Assembly: GCF_024519455.1 (NCBI RefSeq)
Contig: NZ_JALJRY010000027.1
Coordinates: 26,108-90,107, forward strand
Origin: Streptomyces sp. STR69
GTDB lineage: Bacteria > Actinomycetota > Actinomycetes > Streptomycetales > Streptomycetaceae
DNA length: 64,000 nucleotides
Direction of reading: 5' to 3'
The notes beneath the pieces were generated by a model, which saw only the letters and a program-made list of their open reading frames with translations, made no database searches and was not told where the DNA came from. The position numbers and the translations under genes are program-made. Of the stretch, positions 26,803-35,751 are shown in pieces (positions within the stretch are counted from its first letter, which is position 1; every line of letters starts with the position of its first letter).

Positions 26803-27174
26803 TCAGCCCCGTACGCTGCGCGGCCCGGTGACCTCCGCGCCCAACTCCGTGACCCTGCGCCGCAGTTCCCGATCAGCGGTCACCACCAGGCACGGTCGGC
26901 CGACGGCCTCGGCGACCAGTTCGACCATCCGGTCGTCGCCGCTGCCGGGGGCCGAGTCCACCCGTACGCCCGAGACGGACGCCACACCATGAGCCGCGCC
27001 CTCCACGACGAGGACGAGTTCCACGGGGTCCGTGCGGCCCGGCAGACCGTCGCTCGCGAGCCGGTCGCGGAGGCGCTCGGCGGCACCCTTGCGGTCCCGC
27101 CACCAGCCGTCGGGCACCGACCCGACGACGTTCGCGCCGTCGACGATCACGAGCAGGGGAGTGTCCTCGTCCAT
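26803..27174 (-). CDS. small NYN/PIN-like domain protein
   Basis: 123 residues from ATG 27174 (MDEDTPLLVIVDGANVVGS). The opening VIVDGANVVGS, the middle DPVELVLVVEGAAHG, and the later DDRMVELV and VVTADRELRRRV place conserved aspartates as in NYN/PIN nucleases. A single-domain RNase-like protein is likely but activity is inferred. The frame extends 25 codons upstream without a ribosome site. Convergent with the permease and divergent from the gene at 27263. Confidence 0.75.
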   Translation of the reverse strand: MDEDTPLLVIVDGANVVGSVPDGWWRDRKGAAERLRDRLASDGLPGRTDPVELVLVVEGAAHGVASVSGVRVDSAPGSGDDRMVELVAEAVGRPCLVVTADRELRRRVTELGAEVTGPRSVRG

Positions 27175-27262
27175 GGGGACAGGGTCCCATGGGGGTGCGG
27201 GGCCTTCGGCCGTGAAAGGACCCGCCCCGCGCGAAAGAACCCGCCCCAATTACAGTGAACCG

Positions 27263-28282
27263 GTGAACGGCGACTGGCTCCTACGCGGCCGTGACGGCCG
27301 GCTCAGTGTCTATCTGCCCTCGGGCGACGCCGTCCTGTGCCGGGCGGAACGCGGCCCCGACGGCCTCTGGGGTGCCCCGCGCACGGTGGGCGGCGACCAG
27401 AAGCTGCACCCCGGGCTGCTCGGCATCGGGCAGGGCGCGGACGGCTACGCCCACCTCGTGTCCTGGCGGCCCACGCTGCCCGGCGAATCCGGCCTGGTCC
27501 ACTCCACGCACTTCCGGCCCCGGCTCACCGCCCTCGACTGGAACCCGGTCGGTCACCCGGACAAGAAGGGCGACCGCACCGGTGTCCCGGCCGTCGCGGT
27601 CGACGCGGAGGGGCGGGCCCATCTCTTCGTGCGCAACGCGGCGGGCGGGGTGAGCATGCTGGCCCAGCGGGAGAAGGGCGGCTGGGATCCGTGGCGCGAC
27701 CTCAAGGGGAACGACGTCCACGAGGACCTGGCCGCGGTGACGGGGGAGTCCGGCACGGTCGAGCTGTACGCGGCGGTGCCCGGCGCGATCCTGCACTGGC
27801 GCCAACTCGAGCCGGGCGGGCAGCCGGTCCTGGAGGAGGCGATGGAGGCCGCGATCAGACCGGGCACGCTCCGCGCGCTGGCCACCTCCCCGGAGACGAC
27901 CACCCTCTACTACACGGATGACTCCGGCGACCTCTGCGCCTGGCGTCCCGGCGGCAAACCGCTCGCCCTGCTGGCCTCCGCGGGCCCGGGTCCGGTCTCC
28001 GTCGTCCGCTGTGAACTCGACGGTCATGACTGCACGTTGCTCGCCCAGCGCTCGGCCAGCGGCCGGGTCGCGTTCGCCGCGTACCCCACGGAGCAGGAGG
28101 CGGCGGGCGCCTGGTGGACCGAGTCGGGCCCCCAACTCCCGGCGGACGCCGGGGTCTCCCTCGCCCTGGACGAGAACGACCGGGTAGTCGCCGCGACGGT
28201 GTCCCCGTCCACCGGCCAACTCCTGGTCACCCGGCGGAAGGACGAGCCGGGCCTGGCCCTGGAGGCCTGGCGCGAGGTGTGA
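27263..28282 (+). CDS. beta-propeller-like protein of unknown function
   Basis: 339 residues from GTG 27263 (VNGDWLLRGRDG). The sequence is made of repeated short blocks of the kind GxxGxAHLVSW, GRAHLFVRNAAGGVSML and GTVELYAAVPGAILHW, with regular tryptophans, suggesting a lectin-type or tectonin-type beta-propeller. No signal peptide or membrane segment, so probably cytoplasmic. The next gene starts 8 bp later and may be in the same operon. Function not recognised. Confidence 0.7.
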   Translation: MNGDWLLRGRDGRLSVYLPSGDAVLCRAERGPDGLWGAPRTVGGDQKLHPGLLGIGQGADGYAHLVSWRPTLPGESGLVHSTHFRPRLTALDWNPVGHPDKKGDRTGVPAVAVDAEGRAHLFVRNAAGGVSMLAQREKGGWDPWRDLKGNDVHEDLAAVTGESGTVELYAAVPGAILHWRQLEPGGQPVLEEAMEAAIRPGTLRALATSPETTTLYYTDDSGDLCAWRPGGKPLALLASAGPGPVSVVRCELDGHDCTLLAQRSASGRVAFAAYPTEQEAAGAWWTESGPQLPADAGVSLALDENDRVVAATVSPSTGQLLVTRRKDEPGLALEAWREV

Positions 28283-28289
28283 GTGCGCC

Positions 28290-28673
28290 ATGATGACCAT
28301 CGTGGACACCGAATCACTCATCGCCGCGTGGCGGCTCATCCTCGACGGCTCCGAAAAGCCGTGGGTCCTGTTCGAGCACGGCACGTGCGTGCTGCTGGAG
28401 GAGCCCGACGGCGATCCCGCCGAACAGGCCACCGGGATCCTGCGCGAGTTCGGCCCCGTACAGGTGGCGACGTCGGCGGGCGACTTCCGGGTACTTGAAC
28501 TCAAGAACAGCGAGGGCTGGTTGGTGACTAGCCATCACCGGGACGTCGTCACCTTCGTCGCGACGGACGAGCCCGACGACCCCTCGCATCTGGCCGTCGG
28601 CATCCACGGCCGGTCGAAGCGTGACCAGGACGGCACCGAACTGCACGTCGTCCACGTAGAGGACGTCCCCTGA
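28290..28673 (+). CDS. conserved small protein of unknown function
   Basis: 127 residues, alpha/beta and acidic (pattern ESLIAAWRLILDGSEKPWV, VLLEEPDGDPAEQATGIL). ATG 28290 is chosen with GAGG about 12 nt upstream; ATG 28293 is equally possible. Lies 8 bp after the propeller-like gene and before a perfect terminator, so the two form a short operon. No family recognised. Confidence 0.7.
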   Translation: MMTIVDTESLIAAWRLILDGSEKPWVLFEHGTCVLLEEPDGDPAEQATGILREFGPVQVATSAGDFRVLELKNSEGWLVTSHHRDVVTFVATDEPDDPSHLAVGIHGRSKRDQDGTELHVVHVEDVP

Positions 28674-28679
28674 CATGCC

Positions 28680-28713
28680 GGTGCCCGGTACATCGGCCGA
28701 TGTACCGGGCACC
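28680..28713. terminator. perfect 34-bp palindrome, bidirectional terminator
   Basis: GGTGCCCGGTACATCGG followed directly by its complement CCGATGTACCGGGCACC between convergent genes. The arm core GTGCCCGGTAC is shared with the terminator at 22944. Confidence 0.9.
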
Positions 28714-28724
28714 GTACGAAGGGA

Positions 28725-30854
28725 CTAGGCCGGAACGCTCGCCAGACCCGGCGCCAGGAACGGCTTGCCGTTCACCCGCACCGAGACACCCTCGCGGTCC
28801 AGGTACGGCGTGATGCCGCCCAGGTGGAAGGGCCAGCCGGCGCCCGTGATCAGGCACAGGTCGATGTCCTGCGCCTCGGCGACGACACCCTCGTCCAGCA
28901 TGAGACCGATCTCCTGCGCCACCGCGTCCAGGACCCGGTCCCGCACCTGCTCCTCGGTCAGCACGGAGTCGCCCTGCTGGAGCAACGCGGCGACCTCGGG
29001 GTCGAGTTCGGGCTTACCGCTGTCGTAGACGTAGAAGCCGCGCTTGCCCGCCTTGACGACGGCCGCGAGGTTCGGGGAGACCGTGAAGCGGTCCGGGAAG
29101 GCCCGGTTGAGGGTCTCCGAGACATGCAGTCCGATGGCCGGACCGACCAACTCCAGCAGAACCAGCGGGGACATGGGCAGACCGAGTGGCTCGACCGCCT
29201 TCTCCGCCACCGCCACCGGGGTGCCCTCGTCGATGACGTTCTGGATCTCGCCCATGAAGCGGGTGAGGATGCGGTTGACGACGAACGCCGGGGCGTCCTT
29301 CACCAACACCGCTGTCTTCTTCAGCTTCTTGGCCACCGCGAACGCGGTCGCGAGCGAGGCGTCGTCCGTCTGCTCGCCGCGCACGATCTCCAACAGGGGA
29401 AGAATCGCTACGGGGTTGAAGAAGTGGAAGCCCACGACCCGCTCGGGGTTCTTGAGCTTCGACGCCATCTCCGACACCGAGAGGGACGAGGTGTTGGTCG
29501 CGAGGATCGCGTGCGCCGGGGCGACCGCCTCGACCTCCGCGAACACCTGCTGCTTGACGCCGATCTCCTCGAAGACGGCCTCGATGATGAAGTCGGCGTC
29601 GGAGAAGCCCTCGGCCTTGTCCAGCACACCGGTGACCAGGGCCGTGAGGCGGTTGGCCTTGTCCTGGTTGATACGGCCCTTGCCGAGCAGCTTCTCGATC
29701 TCGGCGTGGACGTAGCCCACACCCTTGTCGACGCGCTCCTGGTCGATGTCCGTGAGGACGACCGGCACTTCGAGGCGGCGCAGGAAGAGCAGGGCGAGCT
29801 GCGAGGCCATCAGACCGGCGCCGACCACACCCACCTTGGTGACCGGACGCGCGAGGGACTTGTCCGGCGCACCCGCCGGACGCTTGCCGCGCTTCTGCAC
29901 GAGGTTGAACGCGTAGATACCGGCGCGCAGTTCGCCACCCATGATCAGGTCGGCGAGGGCCAAGTCCTCGGCGTCGTAACCCTGTTGGAGGTCGCCGTTC
30001 TTCGAGGCCTCGATGATGTCGAGCGCGCGGTAGGCGGCCGGGGCCGCGCCGTGCACCTTGGAGTCCGCGACGAAACGGCCCTTGGCGACGGCCTGGTCCC
30101 AGGCCTCGCCGCGGTCGATCGCCGGACGCTCGACCTTGATCTCGCCCTTGAGGACGTTCGCCGTCCAGATCAGCGACTGCTCCAGGAAGTCCGCGCCCTC
30201 GAAGAGCGCGTCCGCGATCCCGAGGTCGAAGACCTGCTGGCCCTTGAGCTGCTTGTTCTGGTTGAGGCTGTTCTCGATGATCACCGAGACGGCCTTCTCG
30301 GCGCCGATCAGGTTCGGCAGCAGCGTGCAGCCGCCCCAGCCGGGAACGAGGCCGAGGAAGACCTCGGGGAGGGAGAAGGCCGCGATGTGCTTCGAGACCG
30401 TGCGGTACTCGCAGTGCAGACCGACCTCGACGCCACCGCCCATGGCCGCGCCGTTGTAGTACGTGAAGGTCGGTACCGCGATGTCCGCGAGGCGCTTGAA
30501 GACCTCGTGGCCGCCCTTGCCGATGGCGAGCGCGTCGTCGTGGTTCTTGAGGAGCTCGACGCCCTTCAGGTCCGCGCCGACCGCGAAGACGAACGGCTTG
30601 CCGGTGATGCCGACACCGACGATCTCGCCGGCCGCGGCCTCCTTCTCGACCTGGTCGATGGCGGTGTTCAGATTCGCCAGCGAGGCCGGGCCGAAGGTGG
30701 TCGGCTTGGTGTGGTCGAAGCCGTTGTCCAGCGTGATGAGCGCGAACCGCCCGGCGCTGTACGGCAGTTCGAGGTGGCGGACGTGCGCGGACGTCACGAC
30801 CTCGTCCGGGAACAGCTCGGCCGCACCCTTCAGAAGCTCGGTGGTGGTGCTCAC
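28725..30854 (-). CDS. fadB: fatty-acid oxidation multifunctional protein (enoyl-CoA hydratase / 3-hydroxyacyl-CoA dehydrogenase)
   Basis: 709-residue beta-oxidation enzyme with two halves. The N-terminal crotonase domain (about 25-200) is shown by ALITLDNG, VFAVGADLKG and NGAAMGGGVEVGLHCEYR with PGWGGC. The C-terminal part is an NAD-dependent 3-hydroxyacyl-CoA dehydrogenase with Rossmann motif VGVVGAGLMASQLA and the block VVGFHFFNPVAILPLLEIV. GTG 30854 overlaps the stop of the thiolase gene by 4 nt, so the subunits are coupled. Cytoplasmic; acts with the thiolase in fatty-acid breakdown. Matches the SCO6026 position of S. coelicolor in my memory. Confidence 0.93.
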   Translation of the reverse strand: MSTTTELLKGAAELFPDEVVTSAHVRHLELPYSAGRFALITLDNGFDHTKPTTFGPASLANLNTAIDQVEKEAAAGEIVGVGITGKPFVFAVGADLKGVELLKNHDDALAIGKGGHEVFKRLADIAVPTFTYYNGAAMGGGVEVGLHCEYRTVSKHIAAFSLPEVFLGLVPGWGGCTLLPNLIGAEKAVSVIIENSLNQNKQLKGQQVFDLGIADALFEGADFLEQSLIWTANVLKGEIKVERPAIDRGEAWDQAVAKGRFVADSKVHGAAPAAYRALDIIEASKNGDLQQGYDAEDLALADLIMGGELRAGIYAFNLVQKRGKRPAGAPDKSLARPVTKVGVVGAGLMASQLALLFLRRLEVPVVLTDIDQERVDKGVGYVHAEIEKLLGKGRINQDKANRLTALVTGVLDKAEGFSDADFIIEAVFEEIGVKQQVFAEVEAVAPAHAILATNTSSLSVSEMASKLKNPERVVGFHFFNPVAILPLLEIVRGEQTDDASLATAFAVAKKLKKTAVLVKDAPAFVVNRILTRFMGEIQNVIDEGTPVAVAEKAVEPLGLPMSPLVLLELVGPAIGLHVSETLNRAFPDRFTVSPNLAAVVKAGKRGFYVYDSGKPELDPEVAALLQQGDSVLTEEQVRDRVLDAVAQEIGLMLDEGVVAEAQDIDLCLITGAGWPFHLGGITPYLDREGVSVRVNGKPFLAPGLASVPA

Positions 30855-32068
30855 TTGTCCCCCTCGAAGTGCGGGTTCTCCCAGATGACCGTGGCGCCCA
30901 TGCCGAAGCCGACGCACATCGTCGTCAGGCCGTAGCGGACGTGTCGCTGCTCCTCGAACTGGCGGGCCAGCTGCGTCATCAGGCGCACGCCCGACGAGGC
31001 CAGCGGGTGGCCGAAGGCGATCGCGCCGCCGTACTGGTTGACGCGCTCGTCGTCGTCCGCGATGCCGTAGTGGTCCAGGAAGGCCAACACCTGTACGGCG
31101 AAAGCCTCGTTGACCTCGAAGAGGCCGATGTCACCGATACCGAGGCCCGCCTTGGCGAGCGCCTTCTCGGTCGCCGGGATCGGGCCGTAGCCCATGACCT
31201 CCGGCTCGACGCCCGCGAAGGCGTACGACACGAGGCGCATCTTCACCGGCAGGTTGTGCTCGCGCGCGAAGTCCTCGCTCGCGATGATCGACGCGGTGGC
31301 ACCGTCGTTCAGACCGGCCGCGTTGCCGGCGGTGACCCGCCCGTGGACGCGGAACGGCGTCTTCAGACCAGCCAGGTTCTCCAGGGTCGTCCCCGGACGC
31401 ATCGGCTCGTCGGCGGTGACCAGACCCCAACCGGTCTCGCCCACCTGCTCGTTGGTGTTGCGCACCGAGATCGGCACCAGGTCCTGCTGGATCTTGCCGT
31501 TGGCGTACGCCTTGGCGGCCTTCTCCTGCGAGCGCACCGCGTACTCGTCGGCGCGCAGCTTGGTGATGTGCGGGTAGCGGTCGTGCAGGTTCTCCGCCGT
31601 CATGCCCATGAACAGCGCGGAGTCGTCGACCAGCTTCTCGCTCACGAACCGGGGGTTCGGGTCCACGCCCTCGCCCATCGGGTGGCGGCCCATGTGCTCG
31701 ACACCACCGGCGATGACGGCGTCGTAGGCACCGAAGGCGATGGAGCCCGCGGTGGTCGTGACGGCGGTCAGCGCGCCCGCGCACATGCGGTCGATCGAGT
31801 AACCGGGCACCGACTGCGGCAGCCCGGCGAGAATGCCCGCGGTCCGCCCCAGGGTCAGCCCCTGGTCACCGATCTGCGTGGTCGCCGCGATGGCGACCTC
31901 GTCGATCTTCGCCGGGTCCAGCCCGGGGTTGCGGCGCAGCAGCTCCCGGATCGCCTTCACGACGAGGTCGTCGGCCCGGGTCTCGTGGTAGATGCCCTTC
32001 GGGCCCGCCTTGCCGAACGGGGTACGGACGCCGTCTACGAAGACGACGTCCCTGACGGTACGAGGCAC
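30851..32068 (-). CDS. fadA: acetyl-CoA C-acyltransferase (3-ketoacyl-CoA thiolase)
   Basis: 405-residue thiolase, last step of beta-oxidation. Catalytic Cys96 in SIDRMCAGAL, His in GGAIAFGHPLASSG and the second Cys in TTMCVGFGMG. GTG 32068 has GGAGGAG upstream; eleven in-frame codons before it are discarded. First gene of the fadA-fadB operon, with its stop overlapping the fadB start. Confidence 0.94.
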   Translation of the reverse strand: MPRTVRDVVFVDGVRTPFGKAGPKGIYHETRADDLVVKAIRELLRRNPGLDPAKIDEVAIAATTQIGDQGLTLGRTAGILAGLPQSVPGYSIDRMCAGALTAVTTTAGSIAFGAYDAVIAGGVEHMGRHPMGEGVDPNPRFVSEKLVDDSALFMGMTAENLHDRYPHITKLRADEYAVRSQEKAAKAYANGKIQQDLVPISVRNTNEQVGETGWGLVTADEPMRPGTTLENLAGLKTPFRVHGRVTAGNAAGLNDGATASIIASEDFAREHNLPVKMRLVSYAFAGVEPEVMGYGPIPATEKALAKAGLGIGDIGLFEVNEAFAVQVLAFLDHYGIADDDERVNQYGGAIAFGHPLASSGVRLMTQLARQFEEQRHVRYGLTTMCVGFGMGATVIWENPHFEGDK

Positions 32069-32188
32069 GATTGGCTCTCCTCCAGGGTGCGGGATCTGCA
32101 CTGCTGCGATGCGCTGAGCGCGCGCTCAGGAACCATGCTACTTGTGAGTAACCAGGCTGCCCAGTCCCGGAGCTCCAAGCGGCGAACG

Positions 32189-33238
32189 TCACACCCCGGA
32201 ACCCTCGCGATCAGGTCCCGGCGGCGCCGTCGACCCCCGTGGGGTCAGCACCGGAGTGGGCACGGGATGCGAACCGGAACCGTCCCCGGTGATCACCCCG
32301 AACAGCGTCCGTGCCGCGTCCGCGCCGAATCCGTGCACATCATGGCTCATCGCGGAGAGCGTCGGATGCGTGATCCGGCACAACTGGGAGTCGTCCCAGG
32401 CCAGCAGCGAGACATCGGCCGGTACGGCGAGCCCCAGCTCGGCGGCGACCGAGAGCCCGGCCACCGCCATGATGTCGTTGTCGTACACGATGGCCGTCGG
32501 ACGCTCCGCCGGCGCACCCGTCAGCAGAGACCGCGTGGCTCGCGCCCCCGCCTCTCCCGAATGGTCGGTGGCCAGCTGCCAGACCCCGGTCAGCCCCGAC
32601 TCGCGCGCCGCCGCGTCGAAGGCGACGGCCCGCATCGCGGTGTGCCCGAGCATCCCCGACCCGCCGACCCGCGCGATCCGCCGGTGCCCGAGCGCGGCCA
32701 GATACCGCACCGCATCCGCAATGGCGCCGGCATCATCGGTCCACACCGAGGTCAGCCCCCCGGTCAACGACGGGTGCCCCACGGCCACCACCGGCAGCCC
32801 CAGCCGCCGCACCACCGCGATCCGAGGATCGTCCGCCCGGAAATCCACGAGAATCGACCCGCCGACCTGCCGAGCCTTCCACCACGACTCCTGCAGCCCG
32901 ACCTCTTCCTCCGCACTCCGCACGAGCCGCAGCAGCAGCGCGCACGAATGCTCGATCAGCACGCTCTCCACTCCGGATATGAACTCCATGTAGAACGGTT
33001 CGAGCCCGAGCAACCGCGCCGGCCGACAGACAGCCAGCCCTACGACGTCCACCCGCGCCCCGGCCAGCGACCGCGCGGTGAGGTTGGGCGCCCACCCCAA
33101 CTCCCGCGCGGCCTCGAAGATCCGCTCCCGCGTCGCGTCCGACAGCCCCGGCTTGTGATTGAAGGCAAGCGACACCGCCCCCTTGGACACACCGGCGCGA
33201 GCGGCAACGTCCTTGATGGTGACGCGAGTTGTGCTCAT
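32189..33238 (-). CDS. LacI-family transcriptional regulator
   Basis: 349 residues. The helix-turn-helix TIKDVAARAGVSKGAVSLAF and hinge LTARSLAG at residues 5-60 are classic LacI, followed by a type 1 periplasmic-binding-like ligand domain (VLIEHSCALLLRLV, PTAIVYDNDIMAVAGL, LLAWDDSQLCRI). ATG 33238 starts right before the HTH; the 18 codons above it have no similarity. Its targets are not evident: neither the operator at 6557 nor any obvious palindrome lies at its own promoter. It is transcribed toward fadA and could be autonomous. Confidence 0.92.
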   Translation of the reverse strand: MSTTRVTIKDVAARAGVSKGAVSLAFNHKPGLSDATRERIFEAARELGWAPNLTARSLAGARVDVVGLAVCRPARLLGLEPFYMEFISGVESVLIEHSCALLLRLVRSAEEEVGLQESWWKARQVGGSILVDFRADDPRIAVVRRLGLPVVAVGHPSLTGGLTSVWTDDAGAIADAVRYLAALGHRRIARVGGSGMLGHTAMRAVAFDAAARESGLTGVWQLATDHSGEAGARATRSLLTGAPAERPTAIVYDNDIMAVAGLSVAAELGLAVPADVSLLAWDDSQLCRITHPTLSAMSHDVHGFGADAARTLFGVITGDGSGSHPVPTPVLTPRGSTAPPGPDREGSGV

Positions 33239-33339
33239 CGGGGGGAGTCTCGCACCAGCTTTCCCCGCCTGTGACCCGTTCGCCGAGTTCAAAGATCTTG
33301 GCGCGATCTAGACGCTCCAGCTTTTGAGAAGCGCTGCCT

Positions 33340-33395
33340 TTCAGGGGCGCGGGGCTGCATCGACTTGCGGCTCCGCCGCGTGGGCGCGACCAGCC
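33340..33395. repeat. Streptomyces intergenic repeat, copy 1
   Basis: A 56-bp element starting TTCAGGGGCGCGGGGCTG and ending GGGCGCGACCAGCC, with an internal GCGGCTCCGCCGC hairpin. Two further copies in this window (43630 and 52067) differ by only a few bases. Located between the LacI gene and the 3' end of the RNase D gene. Confidence 0.85.
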
Positions 33396-33430
33396 ACAGA
33401 TCACCCGCACTCGCCACACAACGCCAATCG

Positions 33431-34708
33431 CTACGGCGCCTTGGCGGACAGCGCCTCCACCAAAACAGGCGCCACCTGCTCCACCTGCCACGGCCGAGCC
33501 CCGTACCCCGCCAGCGCGGCCCCGACAGACTCCACATCCACACTCTTCGGCGGCTCCCAGCAAACCCGCCGAACCGTGTCCGGAGTAATCAGATTCTCCT
33601 GAGGCATGTTGAGCCCCTCGGCAACCGCGGACACCGCGGCGCGCGCCGCGGACAACCGTGCCGCGGCCTCGGGATCCTTGTCGGCCCAGGCACGCGGCGG
33701 CGGCGGCCCGGTGACCGGCTGCCCGGGCTGCGGCAACGCCGAGTCGGGCAGGGCCTTGGCCCGGTCGACGGCCGCCTGCCACTGCTCCAGCTGCCGTCGC
33801 CCCATCCGATGCCCGAACCCGTTCAGCGCGGCCAGCGCCTGCACGTCCAGCGGCAGCGCGAGCGAGGCCTCCACGATCGCCGCGTCGGACAGCACCTTCC
33901 CGGGCGACACGTCCCGCCGCTGCGCGATCCGGTCCCGGGTCTGCCACAGCTCCCGTACGACACCGAGCTGCCGGCGCCGCCGTACCTTGTGCATCCCGGA
34001 CGTGCGGCGCCACGGGTCCTTGCGGGGTTCGGCGGGCGGGGCCGCCGCGATCGCGTCGAACTCCTGGCGGGCCCACTCCAGCTTGCCCTGCCGGTCGAGC
34101 TCCTTCTCCAGGGCGTCCCGCAGGTCGACGAGGAGTTCCACGTCCAGGGCCGCGTACCGCAGCCACGGCTCGGGCAGCGGGCGGGTGGACCAGTCGACGG
34201 CGGAGTGCCCCTTCTCCAGGACGAAACCGAGGACGTTCTCGACCATCGCACCCAGGCCGACCCGCGGGAATCCGGCGAGCCGACCCGCCAGCTCGGTGTC
34301 GAAGAGCCGCGTCGGCACCATGCCTATCTCCCGCAGACACGGCAGGTCCTGGGTGGCGGCGTGCAGCACCCACTCGACGCCGGAGACGGCCTCGCCGAGG
34401 CCCGACAGGTCGGGGCAGGCGACCGGGTCGATCAGTGCGGTGCCCGCGCCCTCGCGGCGCAACTGCACCAGATAGGCGCGCTGTCCGTAGCGGTAGCCGG
34501 ACGCGCGCTCGGCGTCGACGGCGAGCGGGCCCGTGCCGGCGGCGAAGGCCGCGATCGCCTCGGCGAGGGCGTCCTCGTCGGCGATCACGGGCGGAATGCC
34601 CTCCCGGGGCTCAAGCAAGGGGATCGGCGCCGTTTCGACGTCGTCCGGAGGGGCGCCTCCGGTGGTTCGCAGTGAACTGTCTGCTGCGGTTTCTTGGGCG
34701 TCGGTCAC
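33431..34708 (-). CDS. ribonuclease D-like 3'-5' exonuclease with HRDC domain
   Basis: 425 residues. The DEDDy exonuclease domain covers about 40-215: first motif PLAVDAERASGYRYGQRAYL, second AATQDLPCL, third Y-A-A-L-D (WLRYAALDVELLVDL). An HRDC-type helical domain follows at about 235-315 (ALPLDVQALAALNGFGHRM). Likely trims the 3' ends of tRNA and other RNAs; metal dependent and cytoplasmic. The N-terminal 40 residues are acidic and disordered. Confidence 0.92.
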   Translation of the reverse strand: MTDAQETAADSSLRTTGGAPPDDVETAPIPLLEPREGIPPVIADEDALAEAIAAFAAGTGPLAVDAERASGYRYGQRAYLVQLRREGAGTALIDPVACPDLSGLGEAVSGVEWVLHAATQDLPCLREIGMVPTRLFDTELAGRLAGFPRVGLGAMVENVLGFVLEKGHSAVDWSTRPLPEPWLRYAALDVELLVDLRDALEKELDRQGKLEWARQEFDAIAAAPPAEPRKDPWRRTSGMHKVRRRRQLGVVRELWQTRDRIAQRRDVSPGKVLSDAAIVEASLALPLDVQALAALNGFGHRMGRRQLEQWQAAVDRAKALPDSALPQPGQPVTGPPPPRAWADKDPEAAARLSAARAAVSAVAEGLNMPQENLITPDTVRRVCWEPPKSVDVESVGAALAGYGARPWQVEQVAPVLVEALSAKAP

Positions 34709-34852
34709 GTGTCAAGGGTATCCGTGTATGGACAACGCCCGCCGACGGAACGTTCCGTCGACGGGCGTCTGGGGGTCGTAAACCAGTCAGGTAAGTGAAA
34801 GATCCGGTTCACGGCTCGGCGGGGGAGTGGAGGACGTGGTTCCGGGACAGGG

Positions 34853-35515
34853 TCAGTGGATGATTCCGGTGCGCAGGGCCACCGCGACCATCCCGGCGCG
34901 GTCACCCGTGCCGAGCTTGCGGGCGATGCGCGCGAGGTGGCTCTTGACGGTCAGTGCGGACAGGCCCATGGAGACGCCGATCGCCTTGTTCGACTGGCCC
35001 TCCGCGACCAGGCGAAGCACCTCGACCTCACGGCCGGACAGTTCGCGGTAGCCGCCCGGGTGGCTCGGGGCGCCCGGGGGGCGGCGGTGCATACGGGCGG
35101 CGGCGGAGCCGATGGGGGCGGCGCCGGGCCGGGTGGGGAGCCCGACGTTCGTGCGGGTGCCGGTGACGACGTAGCCCTTGACTCCGCCCGCGAGGGCGTT
35201 GCGCACGGCGCCGATGTCGTCGGCGGCGGACAGGGCCAGGCCGTTGGGCCAGCCTGCGGCTCTGGTCTCGGAGAGCAGGGTGAGTCCGGAGCCGTCCGGA
35301 AGGTGGACGTCTGCCACGCAGATGTCGCGGGGGTTGCCGATGCGGGGACGAGCCTCCGCGACGGACGAGGCCTCGATGACGTCGCGCACACCGAGCGCCC
35401 ACAGGTGGCGGGTGACGGTGGAACGGACGCGCGGGTCGGCCACGACCACCATGGCGGTCGGCTTGTTCGGGCGGTAGGCGACCAGGCTTGCGGGCTGCTC
35501 AAGGAGAACGGACAC
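34853..35515 (-). CDS. whiI: WhiI, atypical response regulator for sporulation
   Basis: 220-residue NarL/LuxR-type regulator required for late aerial-hypha development in Streptomyces. The receiver starts at AMVVVADPRV with a single Asp where most receivers have an acidic pair; the phosphoacceptor-position Asp (CVADVHLPDGSG) and Lys (GGVKGYVV) are present. The C-terminal LuxR domain is clear: SGREVEVLRLVAEGQSNKAI and ALTVKSHLARIARKLG. Start GTG 35515 follows AGGAGG. The frame runs on to a TTG at 35569, but that codon lies inside the promoter. No sensor kinase is adjacent. Recognised from its sequence and its DUF3000-hemE neighbours. Confidence 0.93.
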   Translation of the reverse strand: MSVLLEQPASLVAYRPNKPTAMVVVADPRVRSTVTRHLWALGVRDVIEASSVAEARPRIGNPRDICVADVHLPDGSGLTLLSETRAAGWPNGLALSAADDIGAVRNALAGGVKGYVVTGTRTNVGLPTRPGAAPIGSAAARMHRRPPGAPSHPGGYRELSGREVEVLRLVAEGQSNKAIGVSMGLSALTVKSHLARIARKLGTGDRAGMVAVALRTGIIH

Positions 35516-35556
35516 CAGGCCTCCTGGGTGTGGGACGACTTTCAAGGTCACAGTCG

Positions 35557-35584
35557 TCTTCGGCAGCAAACCCGCGGTCCTTTA
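35557..35584 (-). promoter_or_regulatory. WhiG-type promoter of whiI
   Basis: On the minus strand TAAA, a 16-nt spacer, then GCCGAAGA closely matches the sigma-WhiG consensus (TAAA-N15/16-GCCGATAA). The -10 box ends 42 nt before the GTG start. WhiG control of whiI is established in S. coelicolor. Confidence 0.85.
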
Positions 35585-35751
35585 GAGAAAGATCACGATT
35601 TAGTGAGTATCAATCAGTGCAATTCGGACACGCTGTCGATCGTTCGGTGAACGAAACGGTTCGTTCGAGAGGCCACTCCTGATTGAAAGTGGCCGTATCG
35701 ACAAAGACACCGCAAGCGACGGGTAAGACCTCGGTGTGCCTCGGGTAAGGC

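Noticed and set aside
32189..33238. LacI regulator as the repressor for the GACAACGTTGTC sites
   Set aside because: Attractive, but it lies about 19 kb away next to beta-oxidation genes and its own promoter carries no such site; no evidence beyond family.
28824..33274. Long plus-strand frames opposite fadB, fadA and the LacI gene
   Set aside because: Open only because of GC-biased third positions; encoded sequences have no recognisable domains, while the minus-strand genes have intact catalytic motifs.
35516..35569. TTG-initiated extension of WhiI
   Set aside because: Lies within the WhiG-type promoter; the GTG at 35515 has AGGAGG.
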